A stretch of 64,000 bases of DNA from Parasponia andersonii (Eukaryota; Streptophyta; Magnoliopsida; Rosales; Cannabaceae), in NCBI GenBank assembly GCA_002914805.1, contig JXTB01000078.1, positions 463,534 to 527,533 on the forward strand, given 5' to 3'. Below are positions 1 through 11,100 of this stretch, piece by piece. The notes beneath the pieces were generated by a model that ran no database searches, had not been told where the DNA came from, and worked only from the letters and a program-made list of their open reading frames with translations. The translations under genes and the position numbers were made by a program. Positions within the stretch are counted from its first letter, which is position 1. Each line of letters starts with the position of its first letter.

Positions 1-198
1 TTTACTTTTCTGCTTGCATCTTTAAATTGTTGCTATTTTATTACAAATCTTGATTTCTCAATCGTTAAACTAGCTTGTTCGACATTTAAATTTTATAAAT
101 AATTTTGGTAATCAATCCCTGTGGAGACGATACTTACTCACTACTATATTACTTGTTTTGGCACGTGCACTTGCGTAGCTACCGTAAAAATTGCAACA
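1..198 (+). mobile_element. 3' end of an Athila-like LTR (window-truncated)
   Basis: The stretch reads as the U5 end of a plus-strand LTR. It has the typical run of a short phrase about an initial Gly/Thr-like 'ccctgtggagacgatactt' followed by 'gtgcacttgcg', as found near the 3' ends of plant Athila-type LTRs, and ends TTGCAACA at 198. At 199 the sequence changes abruptly to the minus-strand RNase H coding region of the neighbouring gypsy element, so this LTR lies inside or against that element. The upstream part is outside the window. The family call is by analogy with similar LTR ends at 43700-43782 and 61036-61100. Confidence 0.5.
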
Positions 199-1507
199 AT
201 AGTTCCTCTCATGTGGCTTCAATTGACGAGAAACATAAGTTACAACCCGACCATCATGCATCAAAACACATCCCAAACCCATCTTTGAAGCATCGGTATA
301 TACCACACAAGGTTCGCTACTGTCAGGAACAATAAGAACTGGTACGGTGATCAAGCTTTGCTTAAACCTAACAAAAGCTTCTTCACTTTTGTGATCCCAA
401 ACAAACTTGACATCTTTCCTGGTCAACTTCATCAAAGGCAAGGCAATCCTCGAAAAATCTTGCACAAAACGACGGTAATAGCCTACCAAACCAAGGAAAC
501 TCCATACTTCTGCTATATTTCTCGGTCTCTCCCACTCTAGAATAGCTTCTATCTTAGTGGGATCGACTGAAATACCTCCATGAGAAATCACATGCCCTAA
601 GAACTTCACTTCTGATATCCAAAAGTCACACTTTGATTTCTTGGCATACAACCGATGATCTCTCAATATCTTAAGTACTATCTCCAGATGTTTGGCATGT
701 TCTTCTCGAGTCTTGGAATACACCAAGATGTCGTCGAATGAACATAACCACAAAACGGTCTAAAAACGGCCTGAAGACCTGATTCATGAGATCCATAAAT
801 GTTGCGGGAGCATTTGTCAAACCAAATGTCATCACCAGAAACTCAAAATGACCATATCGAGTTCTAAATGCTGTCTTAGGTATGTTATCCTCCCTTATCT
901 TCAACTGATGATAACTTGATCTCAAATCAATTTTGGAGAAGAATCTTAACCCACCGAGTTGATCAAACAACTCGCCTATACTTGGTAAGGGATACTTGTT
1001 CTTCACTGTCAACTGATTCAACTTCCTGTAGTCACAAAGAGTCTCAACGAACCAGCAGTTTTCTTCGCAAACAAGACAAGAGCACCCCAAGGAGAAGTGC
1101 TACTACGAATAAAGCCTTTGGAAAGTAGATCGTCTAACTGTTCTCTCAACTCTTCCATCTCAGCAGAAGCCATGCGATAGACTGGAATGGAAACTGGCTG
1201 AGCTCTAGGAACTAGTTCAATGAACTCGATCTCCCTATCTAGTGTTAACCCCGGTAAGTCTTCAGGAAACACCTCTAAATACTCACTAACCATTGGAAAC
1301 CATAGGTTTTGATTGTCTGTCCTCATCTCGCCATCAATGGCAAACAAGTTCCCATAATACTCAAGTTTCTTCCTTCCGCCCATGTACGCTTTTAGAATTG
1401 GACTAGGTTTCAACAGACTCATTCTAGCCTGATAGACAATAAGTTGACCATCACCAGGAAAAAGAGTCACCTGCTTCTTATGACGGTCTAAAACAGCTCG
1501 ATACTTC
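199..1507 (-). pseudogene. Ty3/gypsy pol fragment: RT and part of RNase H
   Basis: Reading from 1507 down, the frame finishes the protease/RT linker (RAVLDRHKKQV), then shows a classic reverse transcriptase. Features are the fingers region with PVSIPVYRMASAEMEEL, the [15 protein letters not shown] motif, [13 protein letters not shown], the [10 protein letters not shown] motif, the catalytic Asp pair followed by ILVYSK, and the thumb GYYRRF block. RNase H follows with YTDAS and [14 protein letters not shown], and stops at 199 where another LTR begins. There is a one-base insertion next to the catalytic Asp pair (about 735-740), and a second shift near 1040-1090, so no continuous product is possible. 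The motif set is typical of chromoviruses (Tekay/Del-like); that lineage is my inference. It is the 3' continuation of the gag-protease region at 3140-4644, split off by the solo LTR at 1508-3139. Confidence 0.88.
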
Positions 1508-3139
1508 TGTTGGGAATATGCCCTAGAAATCAGTTTCTTTATTTGGCATTTAAAACAATGTTTATTAGATCTAAGTATTATCTATTTGTTATTAATAAAT
1601 TCCATATTATGTCCCAATTATATACATATGATATATATGTTTTCTATTATGCAAACGTCTAAAAGTTTCCATGACTAATAATGAGTAATAAATAATTGTT
1701 CGTGTGAAGTGTTCACATGTGGGAGACTAAATTCTTTATTTCATTATGTCTAAATTAAAAGTTCACATTCTGCCAATAAAGATGGAATACTTTATTTTGC
1801 CATAGAATGTAGTGTTGTCTATTTCAACGGGATTGATGAAATCTCCAATCATCGAAGTGTTTGACTTCGGATAGAAACACTAGTGCGTTATAAATGCATT
1901 GAACTGGACCAAGTGAAAATAGAATTTGAGGTTAAGTGCCATAACTCAATATTCTATCTTTCACTAATCTAGCACTATTGCAAGATTACCTTAATCCTAG
2001 TAATTGTCGGACTTGCTTTCATGAGTTTTATCTTTTTGACTTACTAAAGGACTAGTTCCGATTATATGGTTCAAACTCCGGTATCTTGGAAGATAAGATT
2101 TGTGAATTGATGAGAATGCCTTTCATGATTTGGATATCATGCATATAATGTCACTTTGAGTTTTTTCAAGGACTTGGATAATAAAAAACCAGGCGCCAGG
2201 TATTTACTTTGTGAATTTGACTGTGTTTGTATGGGCAGTTACAAACACCGTAATCAATTTTTATCCATTAGATGAAAAATGGCAACTCAAAAGTAAATAT
2301 GTACTAGAGGGGTAATGCGATAATTTCACCTCACTAGTACGGTATTGCATCGAGAGTATATGTGCATGTATAGTATATGCTAAATGGATCAAGTTAATTA
2401 AAGTGTTAATTAGCTTCACTAGAAAATATATGACATTTAGTCTAAGAGTGCAATATTGGGCCTATCGTGGAGTGTAATATTAATAGACAAGGTCGAATCA
2501 TAATTAAGAGTTAATTATGATTATGGGTAGTTGGCCCATTAGAGCTTAGACTATTTGGATCCATAAGGTCCTCCGTCTAGCTCACACAGAGCCCAATAAC
2601 TAATTGAATGGTCAGTTGAGCCCAATAAGCCCATTAGGATATATATCTCTTTAAATACTTAAGAGCAAAGTTCTCCTAAATCTCTCTAAGTATTCTACAC
2701 GCCACTCATGCACAGTAATTATGCTTTTTCATGTGACAGAGAGAAAAAGAGAGAGTAAGAGAGAACTGAGCTGTCACAGGAGAAATCCTGTGTTCGTTCA
2801 TGGCCGTAGACGTGCAATCAAGGAGAAGGAAGAGTGTCTTCCAGATCATCCGCTCATCTCTCGTTAGGAATCAAAAAGGCACCCACAGACCGGATCATTC
2901 AACAAACTCCAAAGAATAGAAAAGAAGGCTCAATGGTTGTGAAGTGCTTCCAGGTTTTATCTAAACTAAGATCTATGAATTGATTTATGCTAGATCAACG
3001 ATCCTACATTTTTGTTTTGTAAAATTTCAAGAAAATTTTAAAATATCTATTCCGATGCGTTCTTGATTTATTTACAAAACTGCGGAAATCATTTTCGGTA
3101 AAATCATTTTTCGAAATTTATTTTTCAGAATTTCCAGCA
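1508..3139 (+). mobile_element. Solo LTR, copy 1, inserted in gypsy pol
   Basis: A 1632-bp block interrupts the gypsy reading frame between protease and RT. It starts TGTTGGGAATATGCCC and ends CCAGCA, so both strands read TG...CA. It is flanked by acttc (1503-1507) and atttc (3140-3144), a 5-bp target duplication with one change. A TATA-like tttaaatactt lies near 2650-2662, followed by a transcribed-looking GA-rich leader, so the plus strand is the likely LTR sense. No coding capacity or PBS is visible. The same sequence recurs inverted at 53596-55264. It is best read as a solo LTR; a terminal-repeat-lacking derivative is possible. Confidence 0.75.
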
Positions 3140-3420
3140 ATTTCGACAACCAATCCATACCGAGTATCACGTCATACTGTCTCATTGGCAGTACAATTAA
3201 ATCAGTAAGAAGTTTCCTATTACCGACCACAACCCAACAAGACTTACACATACTAGACACATCAGTTACTTCTCCCATAGGTGTACCCAACGTTAATGCA
3301 TAATCCAAATAAGAAAATTCCAACCCCAACAGTTGAGCAAATAATAAGGATATAAATGAAGGGGATGCACCAATATCAAAAAAAAACATGTGCCCAAGAG
3401 TGTGAAAAAAGGATTATGCC
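3140..3420 (-). pseudogene. Ty3/gypsy aspartic protease fragment
   Basis: The minus frame carries a retropepsin-like domain: FDIGASPSFIS (the Asp-Thr/Ser-Gly active-site region, with the usual Ser/Thr replaced by Ile), then DLIVLPMRQYDVILGMDWLSK, the conserved C-terminal block of plant gypsy proteases. The frame then runs into the solo LTR at 3139. The retained flanks on either side (GMDWLSK before and RAVLDRHKK after) show that the LTR entered an otherwise continuous protease-RT linker. The DIGA variant and the interruption make it inactive. Confidence 0.8.
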
Positions 3421-4644
3421 ATCAACAACACCTTGGCTGGTGCGATCCTAAGTTTCGTCTGCCCTAATAAAAGCATAGATTTGGCCAGTCATCTTTCCTT
3501 TCCCCTTGTTGCTTTTCCCTGGCCCGGATAGCTACTGCTTGATTCTGGACCACTACTGCCATATCTGCGCCTACCCTAATTCCCAGAGGCCCGAGGAGTC
3601 AGAAAACTCTGAGTAAAACCCTGAGGGCAGTACTGATGCTGATAAGGCTGAGGGGAAGTAAAAGTCTACGAAATACCCTATGACTATTGCAGCCTTACTT
3701 GAGTATTCTGATAAGAAATAGAACCAAACTAGCTCCTCTATGGTCCTCCCTAAGAAAGAGGAGATTTCAGCAGACAGTTGAGACACTCCTTCTTCCGATA
3801 TCCCTGCTGACCACAAACGAAATATCCTCCATATGGACTGCCTCTGCCACCCTCTGAAGAACCACTGCTGTTCGAGCTCCCACTGTTCGGAGTGCCATGG
3901 GCTGATCACTACCCCTGATTCCTTTTAGTGACTTTCCTGTCATTACCTCTATGCTGGTTCCTCCTAGAATCCAATCCTTCTTCAATGGTCTCTACCCCTG
4001 GGCAGCCACTGTAATCTCAGGAAGAGTATGGAAAGTCTGGGTATCAATTCTATTAAAAATGTTCCGATTCAGATGACTCCTGAACTTGGCAACTCGGTAC
4101 TTCTCACTCGTACCCGGTCCAAGAGCAACACTTGCCAACTCAGTGAACTCTATCAGGTACTCATTTATCATTCTGTTACCTTGAATCACGTCTCAAACCA
4201 GTTCATCACTTCATCTTGTTGATCCTAATTGGCATACTGGGCCTTGAAAATCAGCTTAAAGTCTTCCCAATTCAGACCCACAACATCTTGCATCCGTTCC
4301 ACTAACTCCCACTAGTGAATGGCATTCCCCGTCAAATGGGTAACAGCAAACACAACCCAAAACTTAACCGGAGTACCAAAGGCCCGAAAGTGCCTCTCTA
4401 TCTCCCGCAACCAAATAATTGATGTGAGAGCTCCTGGTCTACCCTCAAACTACCCTAGCTGGAGACATATGAACCGTTAGATGTGATCAGACTAATCTAA
4501 CCGACGTTCCCTCGGACCTGGAGGCTGATAGTCTGGATTGCTCATCTGGGCGAATGCCTGCTGCATTACCTCAATCAGATGAGTAAAATCCAGACGAGGA
4601 GGTTCGACACCCACCTAGTGCCTTGGAACTCTTCTTGGAGGCAT
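3421..4644 (-). pseudogene. Ty3/gypsy gag (nucleocapsid-containing) pseudogene
   Basis: A start codon at 4644 opens MPPRRVPRH, the usual N-terminus of chromovirus gag. Downstream the Retrotrans_gag core is recognisable in QGNRMINEYLIEFTELAS and a following ALGPGTSEKYRVAKFRSHL stretch, and then a zinc-knuckle relic with FVCGQQGYRKKEC, in which the usual His is Tyr. Several in-frame stops and shifts break the frame. It sits directly after the PBS and LTR (4753-6998), in the order LTR-PBS-gag-protease-RT on the minus strand. Confidence 0.8.
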
Positions 4645-4752
4645 CCTTAAAAGTCTGAAATAATATACCAAATTGTTGATGCGATAATGATGAATGCTTG
4701 TAATAAAATCAACTTCAATCTAGTTTAATAGTGATACATCCGAGCTATTAAA

Positions 4753-4770
4753 CTCAAAGTTTTGATAGTA
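4753..4770 (-). other. Primer-binding site, degenerate initiator-Met type
   Basis: Just inside the LTR end at 4778, the minus strand reads TACTATCAAAACTTTGAG. This resembles the TGGTATCAGAGC primer-binding site that plant chromoviruses pair with initiator tRNA-Met, with transitions. Position and spacing fit; the match is degenerate. Confidence 0.55.
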
Positions 4771-4777
4771 CAATTTC

Positions 4778-5324
4778 TGTCACAACCTAAAACCCAGGCT
4801 AGTGGCAGAAAAGGAATTTCGCAAGGATGAGAAATTTCTTGATTTATTTAAAAAAATGTTTAACAAGTTTTAGTTTTATAAAGCAATCCATTTTAGATAA
4901 AATATTTGGAATTCCATCCCGTGAACCTCTCCCACAGTTCATATACACCATTACACATAGATCGAATAAATATCAAAAAAAAAATGCAAATCAAATATAT
5001 GTTTAAGCATCATCATCATCCATGTCAGAACGGACATTAGAATGGCACACATGAGTTCACAGACAAAAATAGAATGTAGTAATTTTGGTTCAATGCTAAA
5101 ACAAAACCCAAACAGTCCAAAAACCATGACAACACGCTTCAAGTATTAATAAGATAATGAACTATAATCCCAATAGCCTCTTACTCCTCTTGATCTCCAA
5201 AATCGCACTGAACACCACCTGAGGAAGGGAGTGAGCATAAAATGTCTAGTAGGAAAAACAGTTACCTCGACCGAAAACATTTTAGTAATGAAAAGCTCCT
5301 GCATGATTAGTTTAAATCCAATAC

Positions 5325-5355
<31 letters not shown>

Positions 5356-6998
5356 CTTCAAACCGGAAATCCACGTGTATATATGTATATATGTATATAA
5401 AGCAGTATGATCAAAACCATCAATCCATATACACATGACACAAATCAATGCTCACATTCTCTCATCTGTGGGAACCCAGGATGATGGCACTAAGTGTACC
5501 TAACGGTCTGCCTAACACCTAAGCCCATACCCAGAGGGGACACCTATGTGTCGCCTACCAAACTTGGAGGGGCAACTGAATTACCTACGCCTGCCAAATG
5601 GGGAAGTAATCAGAAGTAACAAAACCCAGCATAGGTTTACGGACTCTACACCGACGGTGGGGTACACAGCGCCACACTGTAAACCCACGATGCTAACACG
5701 GTGCTCATGTATGATCCTACAACACGTGCAACATAAAACTGAAGTGTGAAAATAATCGTACTCTAGTTTTTCAGGAAAATAAGTATATTAGGTTTCTATA
5801 GAAAAATAGGCAGCACAACAACCCTATTTTGATATACCCAAAATACCTTGCACTCAGAAAATCCCGAGAGCAATACAATATATATGTATATTATATCATC
5901 ACAGTCCATCACATATATTCAAGAAATTCAAAAACACCACATTTGTTCTCATATGTTACAGAAATTAAGTTTTATTCGAAAATAGTATAAAACAAAGGTA
6001 ACCGAATCCCTAACTCACAAGAATAGCGATACCACGCTATTGGATCCTCAAGGTGTTATTGACGATGGTCTGGGGGGTCAGGAACCAATTCCAAGTCCTC
6101 AATCGTTCTCTTGCGAAAAACTAACTTCTTAACGGAGCTTCAAATCCATAAATAGACCTCTTTACTAAATTCCTAGTACCCAAAATAGCTAGATTAGATA
6201 TATAACTTGTCCAATTCGGGTCCGCTCCCACATCGGACCGGTGGCACGCAATTCGAGGTAAATCCTAGCCGTCCGATTTCGATTTTCGTGCCGATCACCA
6301 AACATAGGCAATATATATATATATATATCAAACTTCCCCTTTTTCCGAGTACAGTCCTAAAATGACAACAAAAACACGATCCACCGGCCGGATTAAAAAG
6401 TCAACTCAAGCTCGAAATATTCCAAAAATAGCAACTTTTGATTCGGGCAGTATGGGATTAAGATATATATACCTTGAGCTTTCTCTTGACGAGATGAATC
6501 CAATGAGCCTGGTTAGAGGTCAAATGGTGGCCGGAATTATCGCCAGCGACGAAATCTCCAAAACGACTTACTCTCTCTTCTCCGGCAACGGCTTACTCTC
6601 TCTTCTCCGGCAGCGCCGGCCTCTCCGGCGTCGGCAGCTAGTTGGCGTCGGCTCGACGTGGCACTGGGGAGCTCTACCGATGGTTTGCTCGGGTGGACGA
6701 CGACAGGAGGCGGCGTGACCTTCTTCTTCCCCGTCGGCCGAGTGAGGGAGAACGCGAGAGAGAGAGAGAGAGAAGGTCAGTGAGAAGATGAACCCTCGTG
6801 AGTGGTCATATGAGACTGTGCAAATTTATAAAAATTTGCACTATAGTCCTCGATTCCCAAACTCTATCAATTCAATCTCCCAAAAATTTTCAATTTAGTC
6901 CTTCCATACAAAACTTTTACAAATTGATCCCTTTATTATTATATCCGAAAAATTAATAAAATGTCCAAATTACCCTCCAAAAAATCCTGGTTTTTACA
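4778..6998 (-). mobile_element. 5' LTR of the minus-strand gypsy element (2.2 kb)
   Basis: On the minus strand the block starts TGTAAAAACCAGG at 6998 and ends GGTTGTGACA at 4778. The ends are imperfect inverted repeats of each other, as is usual for Tekay/Del LTRs. The PBS and gag follow on the inner side. It contains AT microsatellites (about 5328-5355, 6312-6328) and a short GA tract near 6760. No matching 3' LTR is in the window, because the element is cut at 199. Open frames inside it are chance. Confidence 0.7.
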
Positions 6999-8162
6999 TT
7001 TTGATTCTAAATGAACTAAATGTTCTTCTTCATTGTGTTTTATTAATCTCGTTCATTTATTATTCCGTTTTAGTTGGAACTTTGTTGTAGAGGAAGATAT
7101 TTATCTTCAAGAGATATTTTTGATAAATTATGATTTGTTTATTTATTCGTTTCTCTGGACTCTAATTATTTAAAGCAATAAAAAAAAATCTACTAACTTT
7201 GTATATTTATCTAGTAACTTTTTCATTCCGCAAAGGTTTTTTCTTTCTTTTTCGTTTTTAACAATTTTAAATTTCTATTTATATGGACGTTTTAATTATT
7301 AGATACCATGAAATTTAAAAAAAAAAAAATTATTGGCATATTGAGAAAATAATAAGATCCCTATTATGGCATAACAAACCAAATATATTAATATCATTCT
7401 TAGAAAAGAGTTATATGCGTAACTAAACACAGTCATATAGATTTCCTAATAATCGCATCATCCTCTTTTATTTTCCTCGTAATATGAAAATTTTGAACTC
7501 TCAATACCAAACAACCCTTTAATATATAAGAGTAACGAGATAACCATTGCACCACAATAACTACGCTTTCTTTAACGTTTTATCTTAAATTTAAATAGAA
7601 TCCTCGTACCCAACAATTCCACCCTATTTATTTCTTTAGAATAACGACTAACAATTTGAACACGATCCGCTAATACAGCTCGAAATCCGTACATTTAGTT
7701 GACATATTTGACATAAAATTGACATGAATTGGTATGGTTAATTAATTTTTTATCAAAAATATATTATAAAATATTAAATAATAACTTTATAGAAAATATT
7801 TCTTAACAAATTTCTTGTAATTTAATTGAAAAACACTAAAATTAAAGAGTCAATTTATCTTAATAAAGTAAAATTGTAAAGAAAAAATTAAGTAAATAGA
7901 CAATTATAATGGTTAAGAGTGACATTTTCGGTAGATAAATAATCCAGTAACACGAAATCTATAACGAAATAACGCTAATTGCGAATGCATAGAAAAATCT
8001 TCTCAAACATTCTATTTCTCTCTGTTCTCCCTTTACCAGGAAAATTACGAAAATTACGAATTGGTCTCGTTTTTGTTAACAAGAGAGGCAAATAATGGTA
8101 GAATAGAAGCACTAGCCATAGAGGAGGAAGGAGAAAAGAGGTCGGAGACTGAGGATTTAGCT
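6999..8162 (+). promoter_or_regulatory. Intergenic region and promoter/5' UTR of the C3H5-like gene
   Basis: AT-rich sequence with no coding signal between the gypsy LTR and the gene start. A pyrimidine-rich stretch at about 8008-8036 is a plausible initiator region. The leader contains a tiny upstream frame, ATG GTA GAA TAG, at 8095-8106, out of frame with the main start at 8163. No clear TATA box can be assigned, and the transcription start is not visible from sequence alone. Confidence 0.4.
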
Positions 8163-11100
8163 ATGGAGAATGGGATGAACAGGAAGGAGAAGAGGAAGGC
8201 CTTGAAGAAGATGAAGAGGAAGCAGACGAGAAAGGAGTTAGCTGTGAAGGAGCGAGAGGAAGAGGAAGCGAGGCTCAACGATCCAGAGGAGCAGAAGAGG
8301 ATCAGTTTGATGGAGCAGGTAGAGGCGGAGAGGTCCGAGAGAGAGAGAAAGGAGTTCGAGGAGAGAGAGAAGGCCTGGCTTGAAGACATGGAGTTGAAGA
8401 AAAAGAAGATGATGGAAGAAGAAGAGGAAAACCGAAGGAAGGCGATGGAGGAAGAGTCTCGGAAACTACAGGTACTTACCTCTCTTTGTTCTCTCGGAGT
8501 AATTTGGTTTTGGCGACAGTTTGGTTGCTGAGAAAGAACGAGAAAGTAACAAAACTAAGTTTGTCTTGTGATAAAATGTTTTAATTTTATATATTACTTG
8601 GAGAAAATATGCAGTTTTAGCTAATGATGGTAACATTGTGTTATTTGTTTTGTGAAATTTATGGCAGGTTGAGAATGAAAATGAGGATAATGAGAGTGAT
8701 GAATGGGAATACGAAGAAGGGCCTGCTGAAATTATCTGGCAAGGAAATGAGATCATTTTCAAGAAGAAAAAGATTAGGTTTTCGAAGAAGAAGAAGGAAC
8801 TAGATGAATTGAGTGAGAAAGAGGTGTTGATATGAACCTTGAATTTGGGTTTAATTTAATTGGTGTCTAATTCACTCTGTTAAGTGCTTTCTCTTATGTG
8901 TTTGGCCAACGATTTGAATACTCGGCCTTAATCTTAATCTTTTCTGTTTTACAGGATGCTAATAGACCCACGTCGAATCCCCTTCCTCCCGAATCTGAAG
9001 CTTTCGCGGAGTATAGAAATTCGTTGATATCTGGACAGCATTTGATTGAGAATGTTGCTGAACAAGTACCAAATTTCGGAACGGAACAGGTGTTGCTCCC
9101 ATGTCCTTGCTCATGCCTGTGATATTATTTGTTATTGATTTATTTCAGAAAGGATGTAGCCTCTTCCGATCAGAATTGTTCCCTAACTAAGTGAGAATTT
9201 GGATCGATTAGTAATCTCTACTAAATTTCTGATTTCATCTATGTTCTTTATTTCTTATTTTGTGTGTTGGTATGATTTGGGAGGATCATTGCCTCCAACC
9301 ATTTTTTCCCCCTGTATGTATGACAGGATAAAACTCATTGTCCTTTCCACTTAAAAACTGGAGCTTGTCGGTTTGGTCAGCGTTGCAGCAGAGTTCATTT
9401 CTACCCTGATAAATCCTGCACCCTGCTTATTAAGAACATGTACAGTGGGCCTGGCCTTGCCTGGGAGCAGGATGAGGGGCTTGAGGTCTGTTAGTGCTAC
9501 TTATGTGATTCTCGTATCCTGCTAATGGCTATTAATTCTCCTGCTTTTCATGCTATGAAGCTATTTAATTCATTTGATATTGTTGTCTGATAAGAGAAAT
9601 TATTTCATTGAGTTCCCAATTGTTGACTGGGTGTATATTTTGAAGCCAAGCCCTTTTTGATGTTCTTCTCTCTCTCTGAATCCTAATGTGCCAATGTTCT
9701 TTTTTCATTTTTTGTACTATTTTTTATTTGAAGTTTTGTGTTTTTGCTTGTATATAGTGTAGTTTAGTTCAGCTCTTGTTATGTGCCTTAATTTAAGTGA
9801 TATATTCATGCGCAAGGTTCAGTTTGATGGTATTTCTTGGTTTTGGCCTTGGTTCAGTTCTAACATGTGTATCCTTCTTTGTACGAGAGTGATTATTATT
9901 TAACATCTCAATATTGTCTTCCAAATGAACATGTACAATCTGTCTTATTGTGGTATAACTACTGTATAGAATTCTGGTTCTATATGTAGTAGGCTATATG
10001 CTAAATATAACTTGTAAGACCTTATTTGTAAACGTTACGACACTGAATTATGAAGAGAAAGTTTAATATGGTTTTTTATCTCATCTTTTCTTCATTTTTG
10101 TGTTGTAAAATTGGTTACAAAAAATATTCTTAACTATGGTGTATAATTGCACTGTACTGTTTTAACTTGACAATTATTGCGTATAAGATTTTAACTGTAT
10201 GTAACTGCATGAATTTTTTTGCATTTTTCGTGCTACAAATTTTTGTTCCTTAACTGTTGGTAGTTTGTTGGGAGTATATTGGAGCTGTTTGGATGGTGAT
10301 GATTATAACTTCCAGAGGTTTGTATTCTCTGCAGCAACTTATAAGTATGGAAATGCACGTATCTATTTCTTTAATTTAAACACGTAAAAGAAGATTAAAT
10401 TCTTAAGAGATCTATTTCATGAAAAGGTGCTAATAGTACTCTGGAGTGGAAAACTACTCATAATGGAGCAGATAAGCAATAGTTTAACACTCAAATTCTA
10501 AATCGGTGTAATGGGAATGGAGATTACTCTCTTTCTGTAGCATTTAATTGGACTAAAAAGAGTATGACTTGGAATTTTCAAGTCATAGGGTAATCTGTCC
10601 ATATTTGGAGATTTTTGTGTTCTTTACTTACTATTCTGACACACATATCTGGTTAGCTTTCAAGTAATTTTTATGTTTTAACAGCTGTCAATCTCTATTG
10701 ATAGATTTTCTTTGCTACAAAAATTAGTTTATTGTACAAGAAATTTTCTATTCCTTGTCTTTTCCTATATTTTTTTAACACAACTACATGAATGTATTGG
10801 TCCATGTGCTTTGTTGGATCAATTAGAACAGAACTCTTTGCATGTCGATCTCTTGACTAATTTTAATTCTGCATATTAAGATTTTCCATATTTTACATTT
10901 TTATTTGGAGTGAGTATTGACTTTTCATGTCTTCAAAAGATGTGTGCTTCTTTTATCCTTGATCTGTAACAAAACTGACAATCAGCATGTTTTGATGGAG
11001 GACATACAGCTCATCCTTTTTGCATTTTGACAGATTTTTGTACTATGCCCTGCGTATCCAGTCTGTCTGATAGCTGATCTGTTTGTTTGAGTAATTTTTC

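Noticed and set aside
5146-5448. 100-codon minus-strand ORF
   Set aside because: It passes through an AT microsatellite (TYIHIYTWI repeats) inside an LTR.
7480-7565. tRNA- or SINE-like phrase ending in 'aaccattgcaccacaat'
   Set aside because: No cloverleaf, no clear A and B boxes and no anticodon stem could be built.
8061-8162. Upstream extension of exon 1 from a TTG at 8061
   Set aside because: No in-frame ATG exists upstream. The ATG at 8163 starts the conserved basic segment.
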